From Clostridiales bacterium UBA3259 (GTDB lineage Bacteria > Bacillota_A > Clostridia > Oscillospirales > Oscillospiraceae): 23,886 bases of DNA. The notes under the pieces were generated by a model. That model ran no database searches. It was given only the letters and a program-made list of their open reading frames with translations, and had not been told where the DNA came from. Each line of letters begins with the position of its first letter. The stretch's first letter is position 1. Positions 6,105-12,982 of the stretch are shown here, piece after piece. Made by a program: the position numbers and the translations under genes. The stretch covers positions 62,435-86,320 of the forward strand of contig DEUP01000010.1 in assembly GCA_002362625.1 (NCBI GenBank). Reading direction: 5' to 3'.

Positions 6105-6359
6105 TTACATAGAAAACGCAAAATCCCTCATTTCCCCAAAAGTGGAAATGAGGGATTCCTGCTTGCTGAGACGCTGCCCCAAGGCCAGATAAACACAATC
6201 TTTCAGACTGCGGCTGCGCCATTCCGGGAGTCGTTTCAGAATACTTGCCCCATGCAGCAATCGGGAAAACAAAGCTATATCTTTTGAAGTTACTCCAATG
6301 TGAGGTAAAAACCTGATTGCAGCACAACGGTTTTTTGCCCCAAAATGTCGACATAGCAT
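6105..6359 (-). CDS. doubtful 84-aa open frame in the accessory stretch
   Basis: An open frame reading MLCRHFGAKNRCAAIRF and ending EMRDFAFSM starts at an ATG with GGGAGG 4 bases before it. Its composition (DIALFSRLLHGASILKRL, RSLKDCVYLALGQRL) looks more like protein than a random shadow frame. Against it: its 3' end lies inside the strong hairpin at 6122-6157, no minus-strand promoter is convincing, and no family is recognised. It may be a decayed gene or a repeat with an accidental open frame. I see no other gene candidate between 6068 and 6556. Confidence 0.22.
   Translation of the reverse strand: MLCRHFGAKNRCAAIRFLPHIGVTSKDIALFSRLLHGASILKRLPEWRSRSLKDCVYLALGQRLSKQESLISTFGEMRDFAFSM
6122..6157. 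terminator. strong hairpin after the C39 peptidase gene
   Basis: AATCCCTCATTTCC and GGAAATGAGGGATT form a perfect 14-bp stem with an 8-base loop, 54 bases after the peptidase stop. On the plus strand the tail is not U-rich; on the minus strand it is TTTTGCGTTTTC, so it would end minus-strand transcription better. It may serve both directions. Confidence 0.6.
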
Positions 6360-6375
6360 CCAACCTCCCAAGCTA

Positions 6376-6403
6376 TTGACACTCCCTCTGAATGTGATAT
6401 AAT
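6376..6403 (+). promoter_or_regulatory. consensus promoter before the 6413 hairpin and the 61-aa gene
   Basis: TTGACA (6376-6381) and TATAAT (6398-6403) are both perfect, with 16-base spacing. Predicted start is near 6410. This is one of the strongest promoters in the window, although the gene after it is small and 150 bases away. Confidence 0.85.
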
Positions 6404-6412
6404 ACAAGAAAG

Positions 6413-6458
6413 AAATGCAGACGCCCATCAAGCCATGGCTTGACAAGCGCCTGCATTT
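6413..6458 (+). ncRNA. long hairpin at the very 5' end of a transcript (possible small RNA or attenuator)
   Basis: The 23-base arms are centred on the 16-base palindrome TCAAGCCATGGCTTGA, continue through CGC/GCG and close with AAATGCAG/CTGCATTT; 4 of 23 positions are unpaired. It begins about 3 bases after the predicted start of transcription and is followed by TTTTCCGTTTCTT. That is promoter-hairpin-U-rich order. It could make a short stable RNA, or attenuate expression of the 61-aa gene. Confidence 0.45.
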
Positions 6459-6556
6459 TCCGTTTCTTGAGAAGGGAGCCATGCCATCAGTATATCATTC
6501 GTCCATCCACAACTGCACCTTAAAAATTTCATATCGAACCGGAGGGAACAACCAGC

Positions 6557-6742
6557 TTGAGCCGCAAGAAAAAGTTCATCAACAATTCCGGTATTCCGCA
6601 GCGCGAAATTGAACACATCGCCCGGTGCATCCTGCCTGACATTCTAGCATATTACGAAAGCGAAGAAGGCCAGCGGGAGTTCCGGGAATGGCTTAGTCAG
6701 CGTGAAGCGGAGCGGACGGAAGGAAAGGTAGGGAAAAAGTAA
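6557..6742 (+). CDS. small hypothetical protein, 61 aa, TTG start
   Basis: Unknown function. The protein is charged and largely helical: a basic start (SRKKKFINNSG), a core IPQREIEHIARCILPDILAYY, and an acidic-basic end ESEEGQREFREWLSQREAER. Similar short proteins are, from memory, common in accessory regions of Clostridia, but I cannot name a family. The TTG at 6557 is taken because GGAGGG lies about 11 bases before it and the frame has no ATG near it. The promoter at 6376 and the terminator at 6755 bracket it as a single-gene unit. Confidence 0.65.
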   Translation: MSRKKKFINNSGIPQREIEHIARCILPDILAYYESEEGQREFREWLSQREAERTEGKVGKK

Positions 6743-6754
6743 GTAGCCGCACAG

Positions 6755-6777
6755 GGTGCCGCCAGCTTGGCGGCACC
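6755..6777 (+). terminator. terminator after the 61-aa gene
   Basis: GGTGCCGCCA and TGGCGGCACC form a perfect 10-bp stem with a 3-base loop, 12 bases after the stop; the tail TTCTG is only weakly U-rich. Confidence 0.7.
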
Positions 6778-6803
6778 TTCTGCATAACCATAGAACACCT
6801 ATG

Positions 6804-7055
6804 CTAATTTTCAAATGAATGATACTCTGTCTCATTTCTCAAATACCCCTGAATATCTCCGTGGAACAGGAGATTCACATAGTCGATTGGTGCATTGTAC
6901 ACCAGCCATTCCAGTTCGCTGCTCTCGTACATATTCCGTGCAACCTCGGCATCCACCAGAGTACAGTCAACGGAAATCATGCTTCCGTCTGTGTATCTGA
7001 CCTCCATACAGGCAGTATCGATATTGAACTCACAGGACATTACTTTCTTATCCAT
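6804..7055 (-). CDS. DUF6061-like protein, 83 aa
   Basis: This is a small protein of unknown function. The segment SCEFNIDTACMEVRYTDGSM, followed by ISVDCTLVDAEVARNMYESS and ELEWLVYNAPIDYVNLLF, matches my recollection of the DUF6061 family of Firmicutes, which recurs in accessory and conjugative regions. No catalytic motif is visible; it looks like a compact soluble alpha/beta protein. The ATG follows GAAGG at about 8 bases. It lies downstream of tRNA-Leu on the same strand, beyond that tRNA's terminator, and its own promoter is not obvious. It faces the 61-aa gene tail to tail. Confidence 0.72.
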   Translation of the reverse strand: MDKKVMSCEFNIDTACMEVRYTDGSMISVDCTLVDAEVARNMYESSELEWLVYNAPIDYVNLLFHGDIQGYLRNETEYHSFEN

Positions 7056-7168
7056 AACAGTGACCTTCTAAATCTGTTTCTTTTTTCTCGGTCCTCTGGG
7101 CTTTGATTCCGACCGTTTGATAACGCCGTTTCGGAATGGGTTTCCTCGAATCTGCCAAAGAACACAAA

Positions 7169-7211
7169 TAATCCGAACCCGTCTCCCACAGGGAAGATTT
7201 GGTTCGGATTA
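7169..7211 (-). terminator. terminator downstream of tRNA-Leu
   Basis: TAATCCGAACC and GGTTCGGATTA are perfect 11-bp arms; inside, TCTTCCC and GGGAGA can extend the pairing. It begins 9 bases past the tRNA 3' end, and a TTTGTG tail follows on the minus strand. Confidence 0.7.
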
Positions 7212-7219
7212 TATTGGCT

Positions 7220-7301
7220 TGGTGCGGGCGGTGGGACTCGAACCCACACGGTTGCCCACTGGCTCCTAAGACCAGCGCGTCTGCCATTCCGCCACGCCCG
7301 C
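7220..7301 (-). tRNA. tRNA-Leu (anticodon UAG), CCA encoded
   Basis: The 82-base minus-strand sequence folds as a class II tRNA. The acceptor stem GCGGGCG/CGCCCGC is followed by ACCA. The anticodon stem-loop CTGGT-CTTAGGA-GCCAG has TAG at positions 34-36. A variable arm TGGGCAACCGT and a T-arm GTGGG-TTCGAGT-CCCAC complete it. It reads CTA leucine codons. Confidence 0.96.
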
Positions 7302-7434
7302 GTATTTACTTTCCCTCTATTTTCACCCGGCGAGGGAACCGAGGCGGGGCGCATGGCCTGATCCGCAAATATAAAACAGAGGAACCTGTCTTTATCAAGT
7401 CAGCAGGCGAAAAACCTTCCCTGAGGTGACATCA

Positions 7435-7472
7435 CCTAAATCCACCGAGTCTACCAATTCCACCATACCCGC
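7435..7472 (-). pseudogene. 5' half of a second tRNA-Leu(UAG), truncated after the anticodon loop
   Basis: The minus strand reads GCGGGTATGGTGGAATTGG, then TAGACTCGGTGGATTTAGG, which is a normal tRNA-Leu from the acceptor stem through the D-arm to the anticodon loop (TTTAGGT, anticodon TAG). The next bases should be TCCAC to close the stem but are GATGTCACC, and no variable arm, T-arm (GTTCGA) or acceptor 3' strand follows. The fragment differs from the intact tRNA-Leu 134 bases further on, so it is not a recent duplicate. It could be a scar of element integration or of deletion. The 7302-7434 stretch between the two holds nothing else I recognise. Confidence 0.7.
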
Positions 7473-7495
7473 ATGATTTTCTATTTTAGCATAAC

Positions 7496-7527
7496 CCGGG
7501 ACGGTTGTCAATTCACAGCCGTCCCGG
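7496..7527 (-). terminator. terminator of the beta-CASP nuclease gene
   Basis: CCGGGACGGTTGT and ACAGCCGTCCCGG pair over 13 bases (one G-U) around CAATTC, 7 bases beyond the stop. The tail is weakly U-rich. Confidence 0.65.
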
Positions 7528-7533
7528 TTCTTC

Positions 7534-9141
7534 TCAATTTTTCCACTTCTCTGTCAGCGCCCGAATTTGTGCCGTAAGCTTGGCGTTATCCTTGTTCGTC
7601 CTTCCCTTCCGGGCAACCGCCAGGGCCAGCAGCTCCTCCGCTGCCGCCACCAGCTCCTGATAAATCTGCCGCGCCCGCTGGCTGCCCTTAAAGGCCGCCT
7701 GCCGGTCAATGCGGACGCCTTCCGTGTATGCCGTAAGCCGCCCGGTAAGCAAATCGTATTCCGTTCCGCTGTAGGGCGCCTGGGCGTTGTAGCCCAGGGA
7801 TTCCAGGGTGCCCCGGAAGGCTTCGCAGCTTCCCTCATCCCCGTGGTTCACAAAGATCATTTGGGGCTTTTCCCGGAATCCATACAGCCAGTTCAGCAGC
7901 CCGTCCCGGTCAGCGTGGCCGGAGGTGCCGTGAAGGGTGGCAATCTCCGCGTTCACCGCAATTTCCTCACCGAACAGCCGGACGGTAGACACGCCCCTTT
8001 GCAGCCGGCTGCCCAGAGAGCCCTCCGCCTGATAGCCTACAAACAATATCACACTTTCCTTGCGCCACAGATTGTGCTTCAAGTGATGGCGAATCCGCCC
8101 GGCCTCACACATGCCGCTGGCAGACAGAATCACCTTGGGCTGGGGATCCGCGTTTATCAGCTTGGAATCGTCGGAGGTAACGCTTAGCCGCAGGCCGTCA
8201 AACCAAATGGGGTTGATGCCCTGCCGGAGCAGCGCCCGGGTCTGCTCGTCAAAGCTTTCAGGATTGCATTGGAGGAAAATCCCCGTGGCCTCCACAGCCA
8301 GAGGAGAGTCCACATACACCGGGAAGCCGTCGTGTCCCTTTACCAGTCCCTGCTGCTTGATTTCCCGGATGGCATAGAGCATTTCCTGGGTGCGGCCCAC
8401 CGCGAAGGCGGGAATTACCAGATTACCGCCGCCGTCCAGCGCCCGCTGGATGGCCCCTGCCAGCTGCTCCACCGCGTCCCCAGGATCCTTTTCGTGGAGC
8501 CGGTCGCCGTAGGTGGATTCCATGACCAGATAGTCCGCGTCCAGTACCGGCTGGGGATCCCGGATCAGGGGCTGGTTCGTGTTTCCCACGTCCCCGCTGA
8601 ATACAATCTTTTTCGTAATCCCGTTTTCTGTCAGCCACAGCTCAATGAAGGCTGAGCCAAGGAGATGCCCCGCGTCCGTCATCCGCAGCACCACATCCTC
8701 CGCAATCTGCCGGGGAGCGTCATAGGCACAGGGCCGGAGCAGCCGGATGGCCCCCAGGGCGTCGCTTACCGTATAAACAGGGTTGACCTGGGTCTCTCCG
8801 GCCCGCTCCGCCTTTCGGGACTGCCACTGGGCTTCGGATTCCTGAATGTGGGCAGAATCCTTGAGCATGATGCCGCACAGGTCACAGGTGGCCTCCGTAG
8901 CGTAAATGGGACCGGAAAAGCCGTCCTTCACCAGTTTGGGAAGCATTCCTGAGTGGTCAATGTGGGCATGGGTGAGAAACACCGCCTCTATCTGGTTGGG
9001 CGCTACAGGCAGGGGCATATTCTGGAATACGTCAGCTCCCTGTTCCATGCCGCAGTCCACCAGATAGTACCTGCCGCCTACAGTCAGAAGGGTACAGCTT
9101 CCTGTGACCTCGTGGGCCGCACCGATAAACTGGATTTTCAT
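7534..9141 (-). CDS. metallo-beta-lactamase / beta-CASP RNA nuclease family protein
   Basis: This is a predicted zinc-dependent cytoplasmic ribonuclease of the MBL-beta-CASP group (YSH1/CPSF-like), 535 residues. The MBL domain has HAHIDH (58-63), GHLLGSAFI and the FSGDVG motif. The beta-CASP region begins near ESTYGDR (about 210) and includes IPAFAVGRTQEML and SASGMCEAGRIRHHL. The last metal-binding motifs are TSGHAD and VNHGDEGS. The closing 70 residues are a basic, helical extension. It is not RNase J: it lacks that family's usual C-terminal domain and is shorter. RNA processing or decay is likely; the target is unknown. The ATG at 9141 follows GAGGAGG. It is monocistronic with its own promoter and terminator. 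Confidence 0.88.
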   Translation of the reverse strand: MKIQFIGAAHEVTGSCTLLTVGGRYYLVDCGMEQGADVFQNMPLPVAPNQIEAVFLTHAHIDHSGMLPKLVKDGFSGPIYATEATCDLCGIMLKDSAHIQESEAQWQSRKAERAGETQVNPVYTVSDALGAIRLLRPCAYDAPRQIAEDVVLRMTDAGHLLGSAFIELWLTENGITKKIVFSGDVGNTNQPLIRDPQPVLDADYLVMESTYGDRLHEKDPGDAVEQLAGAIQRALDGGGNLVIPAFAVGRTQEMLYAIREIKQQGLVKGHDGFPVYVDSPLAVEATGIFLQCNPESFDEQTRALLRQGINPIWFDGLRLSVTSDDSKLINADPQPKVILSASGMCEAGRIRHHLKHNLWRKESVILFVGYQAEGSLGSRLQRGVSTVRLFGEEIAVNAEIATLHGTSGHADRDGLLNWLYGFREKPQMIFVNHGDEGSCEAFRGTLESLGYNAQAPYSGTEYDLLTGRLTAYTEGVRIDRQAAFKGSQRARQIYQELVAAAEELLALAVARKGRTNKDNAKLTAQIRALTEKWKN

Positions 9142-9166
9142 AGTCAGCGCCTCCTCGTTTTTTATT

Positions 9167-9175
9167 ATTATAGCA
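9167..9175 (-). promoter_or_regulatory. extended -10 promoter of the beta-CASP gene
   Basis: Minus-strand TGC-TATAAT, a perfect extended -10, lies 26 bases before the start codon; no clear -35 is seen. Confidence 0.65.
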
Positions 9176-9237
9176 CATTCCCGGGCCCGGAGGAAGAGAT
9201 TCTGTTAATTTTTCCAGTCAGCCTTTAAAAATGGCCC

Positions 9238-9266
9238 TTGGAAAAGGAAAACAAATGTGCTATGAT
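9238..9266 (+). promoter_or_regulatory. promoter of the 49-aa gene-ruvC transcript
   Basis: -35 TTGGAA (9238-9243) and -10 TATGAT (9261-9266) with 17-base spacing and a TGC extension. It is divergent from the beta-CASP promoter. Confidence 0.72.
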
Positions 9267-9286
9267 ATCCGGGTGAGGTGAGCGCT

Positions 9287-9436
9287 ATGGATGAAACCAA
9301 GGAAATCCCGGAGGAAACCCGGGAGGAATATACGCCCCGGCCTGCCTGGCAGGTGTGGGCGGCACGGCTGGGCGTGGTACTGATGATTCTGTTTGTGATC
9401 TATCAGATTCTCAGCATTGCCAGAGGCGGCCTGTAA
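9287..9436 (+). CDS. 49-aa single-pass membrane protein upstream of ruvC
   Basis: A short gene reading MDETKEIPEETREEYTPRP, then AWQVWAARLGVVLMILFVIY and QILSIARGGL. Residues 1-20 are acidic; about 24-44 form one membrane helix. Support: a full promoter at 9238-9266, GAGGTGAG 6 bases before the ATG, and a stop codon sharing a base with the ruvC start (TAATG), i.e. translational coupling. Function unknown; no RuvC partner of this kind is established. It is easily missed because of its length. Confidence 0.75.
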   Translation: MDETKEIPEETREEYTPRPAWQVWAARLGVVLMILFVIYQILSIARGGL

Positions 9437-9936
9437 TGAAAATCCTGGGAATCGACCCCGGCTACGGCATTACCGGCTTCGGCCTGATTGAAGCCCAGCG
9501 GGGCCAGTATCGGCTGCTAAACTGCGGGGCCATTACCACGCCCCCCAATACGGATTTTTCCTGGCGGCTGGAGGTTATTTATAACGATATGACGGAGCTT
9601 CTTATGGTATCTCAGCCGGAGGCGGTGGCCATTGAAGAGCTGTTCTTCGGCCAGAACGTGACCACGGGCATTGGGGTGGCCCAGAGCCGGGGGGTGATCC
9701 TCCTTGCCATCCAGCAGGCCCATGTGCCGGTGTTTCAGTATAAGCCCATGCAGGTCAAACAGGCGGTGGTAGGCTACGGAAACGCCACCAAGCACCAGGT
9801 CCAGGACATGACCAAACGGCTGCTGAACCTACCGACCCTGCCCAAGCCCGACGACGCTGCCGACGCGGTGGCCATCGCCCTGTGCCATGCCCGGTCCAGC
9901 ACGTCCTTACTGGCCAGAGCGCAACAGGGGCGATAA
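9436..9936 (+). CDS. ruvC: Holliday junction resolvase RuvC
   Basis: RuvC cleaves Holliday junctions symmetrically after RuvAB branch migration. In the 166 residues the RNase-H-like fold shows Asp7 in MKILGIDPGYGITGFG, Glu67 in AIEELFFGQN, and Asp140/Asp143 in KPDDAADAVAIALCH, so all four acidic metal ligands are present. The start at 9436 overlaps the stop of the 49-aa gene; a longer in-frame reading upstream lies over that gene and has no ribosome site. It would normally be followed directly by ruvA; here an AT-rich foreign-looking gene intervenes. Confidence 0.97.
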   Translation: MKILGIDPGYGITGFGLIEAQRGQYRLLNCGAITTPPNTDFSWRLEVIYNDMTELLMVSQPEAVAIEELFFGQNVTTGIGVAQSRGVILLAIQQAHVPVFQYKPMQVKQAVVGYGNATKHQVQDMTKRLLNLPTLPKPDDAADAVAIALCHARSSTSLLARAQQGR

Positions 9937-9962
9937 ATCGGAGTTTGACGAGGTAAAAGAAT

Positions 9963-10580
9963 ATGAATGGAAAACATCTATTTCTTACATCTGCAGGGTT
10001 GACCGATAAGATGAAAGAGAAATTCTTTGATATTATTGGAAAGTGTCCGAAGGATGTGAAAGTGCTTTATATTCCAACAGCTGGCATTGAGACAGATGGT
10101 GCAAGAGAGTCGCTTGCAATATGTTTTCATGAACTCTTTCTAATGGGAATTCAGTACGAAAATATATTAGTGTACAATCTGGAATTAATTCTTTCAAAAT
10201 ACTATCAAAGAACCTATTCTTCGTATGTTACAACCCCGTTTATGCTTACAAGGCTATTAACTTTTGAAGAATTAAACCAATTTGATGCTGTTTTTGTCAG
10301 TGGTGGTGATGTATCTGTGCTTTGTCGTGAAATGTCTAGAACTGGTTTTGATAGAATACTTAATAATGCAATTAAAAACGGACTTATATATGTCGGAATC
10401 AGTGCAGGAAGTATGTATGCGGCGGGAAATTTAACAGATGGATTACATATTATTGACAATCCTATTATCCCCCATTGGAATGGTTCTGAAACAACAGTAT
10501 TACCGAACGGCAAAGATGAGATTAAGCTTGCTGATGGAAAAGCTGTTTATGTAGAGGATAATTACATGAGTGTAATATGA
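9963..10580 (+). CDS. peptidase S51 (PepE-like) family protein, AT-rich insert
   Basis: This is a predicted serine peptidase of family S51, which has a class-I glutamine-amidotransferase-like fold (aspartyl dipeptidase/cyanophycinase relatives), 205 residues. The N-terminal strand GKHLFLTSAGLTDKM and VLYIPTAG (34-41) are typical. FVSGGDVSVL (111-120) is the family's GG-D/N motif. The nucleophile elbow VGISAGSM has Ser147. Later His residues (161, 171) include the likely catalytic one. It appears full length. The ATG follows GAGGT at 8 bases. Base use contrasts strongly with both neighbours: AT-ending codons, AGA for arginine and ATA for isoleucine, against CGG/CTG-rich ruvC and ruvA. That suggests horizontal acquisition into the ruvC-ruvA gap. 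The substrate is unknown. Confidence 0.85.
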   Translation: MNGKHLFLTSAGLTDKMKEKFFDIIGKCPKDVKVLYIPTAGIETDGARESLAICFHELFLMGIQYENILVYNLELILSKYYQRTYSSYVTTPFMLTRLLTFEELNQFDAVFVSGGDVSVLCREMSRTGFDRILNNAIKNGLIYVGISAGSMYAAGNLTDGLHIIDNPIIPHWNGSETTVLPNGKDEIKLADGKAVYVEDNYMSVI

Positions 10581-10683
10581 TGCACATGTAGGATTAGTCA
10601 AATTCCAGTTTGCAGAGCTGAACAGGTCTTCGTTACCGAGTTGTTTGTCTCTGGTTTGCCGCAGCTTTGATAACGCATTGGGG

Positions 10684-10702
10684 TGAAGCGCCCTGCGCTT
10701 CA
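10684..10702 (+). promoter_or_regulatory. hairpin directly before the ruvA ribosome site
   Basis: TGAAGCGC-CCT-GCGCTTCA is an 8-bp perfect stem ending one base before GGGAGG, the ruvA ribosome site. It may be leftover ruvC-ruvA spacer or a translational control element. The 135 bases between the S51 stop and ruvA hold no gene, and no clear promoter for ruvAB is visible. Confidence 0.4.
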
Positions 10703-10715
10703 GGGAGGAAATACC

Positions 10716-11315
10716 ATGTTATATTACGTTTCCGGTAAGGTCGCGGTGTTGGAGCCGGGGCTTGCCGTAATCGACTGCGGGGGCGTGGGCTATGGATGTC
10801 GCATCACCGCGTATACCGCCGGTCAGCTGAAGCTGAACCAGCAGGCGAGACTTTATATTACGGAATCCATCCGGGAGGACGCCTTTGACCTCTACGGCTT
10901 TTCCAGCCGGGAGGAGCAGCGGTGCTATGAGCTGCTGACCTCCGTCAACGGGGTCGGCCCCAAGGCCGCCATGGCCATTTTGTCCTCCGGCGGGCCTCAG
11001 AACTTTACCCTGGCCGTGATGACCGGGGACGAGAAAATGCTCACCGCTGCCCAAGGCATCGGCAAGAAGATCGCCCAGCGGATCATTCTGGAACTGAAGG
11101 ACAAAATCGGCGGCAGCGGCATGGAGCTGGACTTCTCCACGGGAGCCCCCGCACCGGTACCCACCCAGACCAGCGCCACCGCCCTGGCAAACGCGGCCTT
11201 ACAGGAATTGGGCTATTCCCCCGCCGAGATCAGCGCCGCTCTCAAGGGCGCGGATCCCAGCATGTCCACAGAGGAGCTGGTACGCTACGCCCTGCGGGCT
11301 ATGGTCATGAAGTAA
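10716..11315 (+). CDS. ruvA: Holliday junction branch-migration protein RuvA
   Basis: RuvA binds four-way junctions as a tetramer and loads RuvB. Its 199 residues comprise the N-terminal OB domain (MLYYVSGKVAVLEPGLAVID, YGCRITAYTAG), the tandem helix-hairpin-helix region (LLTSVNGVGPKAAMAILSS and LTAAQGIGKKIAQRIILEL), a flexible Pro/Ala-rich linker (about 137-150), and the small C-terminal RuvB-binding domain (ANAALQELGYSPAEISAAL). The start at 10716 is chosen for GGGAGG; an earlier in-frame GTG is unlikely. ruvB begins 24 bases downstream, so the two are co-transcribed. Confidence 0.97.
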   Translation: MLYYVSGKVAVLEPGLAVIDCGGVGYGCRITAYTAGQLKLNQQARLYITESIREDAFDLYGFSSREEQRCYELLTSVNGVGPKAAMAILSSGGPQNFTLAVMTGDEKMLTAAQGIGKKIAQRIILELKDKIGGSGMELDFSTGAPAPVPTQTSATALANAALQELGYSPAEISAALKGADPSMSTEELVRYALRAMVMK

Positions 11316-11339
11316 TCGACAGAATTTGGAGGCACAACC

Positions 11340-12377
11340 ATGAGCTTAGAGTTCTCTCCGGAATTGGATACCCCCATCATTTCCCCCACCTTTGCCCCCC
11401 AGGACGCCGGGGAAATCGGCCTGCGGCCCAAGCTGCTGGCAGACTACACGGGCCAGGAAAAGGCCAAGGGGAACCTGTCCATTTATATTGAAGCCGCCCG
11501 GCGGCGGGGTGAGCCGCTGGATCACACCCTGCTCTACGGCCCTCCGGGCCTGGGCAAGACCACCCTGGCGGGGGTCATTGCCAACGAAATGGGGGCGGGC
11601 ATCCGGGTGACCTCCGGCCCCGCCATTGAAAAGCCCGGCGACTTGGCAGCATTGCTCACCAACCTGAATCCTGGGGACATTCTCTTCATCGACGAAATCC
11701 ACCGGTTAAACCGGGTAGTGGAGGAAATCCTGTATCCCGCCATGGAGGACTTTGCCATTGACATCATCGTGGGCAAAGGCCCCAGCGCCAACTCCATCCG
11801 CCTGGATCTGCCCAAGTTTACCCTGGTGGGCGCCACCACCCGGGCGGGCCAGCTTTCCGCGCCCCTCCGGGATCGGTTCGGCGTGAATCTGCGGCTGGAG
11901 CTGTACACTCCCGAGGAGCTGGCAAAAATCGTCACCCGAAGCGCTGCCATTTTGGGCATGCCCATTGAGCCGGAGGGTGCTATGGAAATCGCCTCCCGGA
12001 GCCGGGGCACCCCCCGAATCGCCAACCGCTTCCTCCGCCGTGTCCGGGACTTCGCGGAGGTCATGGGAGACGGCACCATCACCAGGGAGGCGGCGGATCT
12101 GGCCCTGAAGCGGCTGGAGGTGGACAAGCTGGGCCTTGACAACATCGACCGGCGGATGCTCACCGCCATTATTCAGAACTATTCCGGCGGCCCTGTGGGT
12201 CTGGAAACCCTGGCCGCCACCATCGGCGAGGAAGCGGTGACCCTGGAAGATGTGTACGAGCCGTACCTGATGCAGCTGGGCTTCCTTACCCGGACGCCCC
12301 GGGGCCGGTGCGTCACAGCCCTTGCCTATGACCATCTCCACATTCCCTATGAAGGTCAGGCCCAATTTTCCATTTGA
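11340..12377 (+). CDS. ruvB: Holliday junction helicase motor RuvB
   Basis: RuvB is the AAA+ hexameric motor that drives branch migration with RuvA. Its 345 residues carry Walker [11 protein letters not shown] (66-75), Walker [10 protein letters not shown] (114-122), sensor 1 VGATTRAG (163-170), the arginine finger region LRDRFG (176-181) and sensor 2 [12 protein letters not shown]-terminal winged helix (about 265-340) ends [20 protein letters not shown]. The ATG follows TTTGGAGG. After the stop only a small GCACAAA/TTTGTGC stem is seen, so termination is uncertain. Confidence 0.98.
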   Translation: MSLEFSPELDTPIISPTFAPQDAGEIGLRPKLLADYTGQEKAKGNLSIYIEAARRRGEPLDHTLLYGPPGLGKTTLAGVIANEMGAGIRVTSGPAIEKPGDLAALLTNLNPGDILFIDEIHRLNRVVEEILYPAMEDFAIDIIVGKGPSANSIRLDLPKFTLVGATTRAGQLSAPLRDRFGVNLRLELYTPEELAKIVTRSAAILGMPIEPEGAMEIASRSRGTPRIANRFLRRVRDFAEVMGDGTITREAADLALKRLEVDKLGLDNIDRRMLTAIIQNYSGGPVGLETLAATIGEEAVTLEDVYEPYLMQLGFLTRTPRGRCVTALAYDHLHIPYEGQAQFSI

Positions 12378-12465
12378 AGCGCCGCCCTTTTCCAGCGCAC
12401 AAATGTGCGTCCTTTGTGCATACCGTCAAAGGAGAAAGAAAATTTAAAAAAACATTCATAAACTA

Positions 12466-12494
12466 TTGACAAATCCCTTGGATTTGTATATAAT
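12466..12494 (+). promoter_or_regulatory. consensus promoter of the zinc-ribbon gene
   Basis: Perfect TTGACA (12466-12471) and TATAAT (12489-12494) with 17-base spacing. The resulting leader is about 97 bases; nothing decisive is seen in it. Predicted expression is high for a small protein gene. Confidence 0.88.
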
Positions 12495-12597
12495 CCGAGA
12501 TGTGGCAGAATTTAGCCATATACTATTTTGACCCTGCGTTATAACATTGAACTTGGAATTTCACGGGGCACAAGAAACCGAAGAGAGGTATTTCTAA

Positions 12598-12876
12598 ATG
12601 TACGAAGATAAGACTTTAGTGTGCAAAGAGTGCGGCAACGAATTTGTGTTCACCGCCGGTGAGCAGGAATTCTACGCAGAGCGCGGCTTCCAGAACGAGC
12701 CCCAGCGCTGCAAGGCTTGCCGTGACGCCCGCAAGAACGCCACCCGTGGCCCCCGTGAGTTCTTCACCGCTACCTGCGCCCGCTGCGGCGGCGAAGCCAA
12801 GGTTCCCTTCCAGCCCAAGTCCGACCGTCCCGTATACTGCAGTGAGTGCTTCGCTCAGATGCGCGCCAACGGCTGA
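12598..12876 (+). CDS. double zinc-ribbon protein (zf-trcl type)
   Basis: A 92-residue protein with two probable zinc sites. The first is C9-x2-C12 with C38-x2-C41 (CKECGNEFVFTAGEQEFYAE, then RCKACR), which matches the zf-trcl 'probable zinc-ribbon' family. The second is C60-x2-C63 with C81-x2-C84 (CARCGGEAKVPFQPKSDRPV, then CSECF), the CxxCGG..PVYCxxCF finger often joined to it. The linker NATRGPRE is basic. Function is not established; nucleic-acid binding or a zinc/stress role are both possible. A consensus promoter, GAGAGGT ribosome site and a terminator make it a strong single-gene unit. Confidence 0.85.
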   Translation: MYEDKTLVCKECGNEFVFTAGEQEFYAERGFQNEPQRCKACRDARKNATRGPREFFTATCARCGGEAKVPFQPKSDRPVYCSECFAQMRANG

Positions 12877-12922
12877 TTGCGGAAAGAACCTTTCGGGCAG
12901 CCTAAGAACCATCGAGAAAAAG

Positions 12923-12946
12923 GGACGCTATCCTTCGGTAGCGTCC
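12923..12946 (+). terminator. terminator of the zinc-ribbon gene
   Basis: GGACGCTA and TAGCGTCC form an 8-bp perfect stem with an 8-base loop, followed by TTTTCTCTT. Confidence 0.85.
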
Positions 12947-12982
12947 TTTTCTCTTACCCATTTTTCATTGGAAGGAGAAAAT

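Noticed and set aside
6004..6287. Plus-strand short frames over the end of the peptidase gene and the hairpin
   Set aside because: No ribosome sites, low-complexity translation, and overlap with the 14-bp stem.
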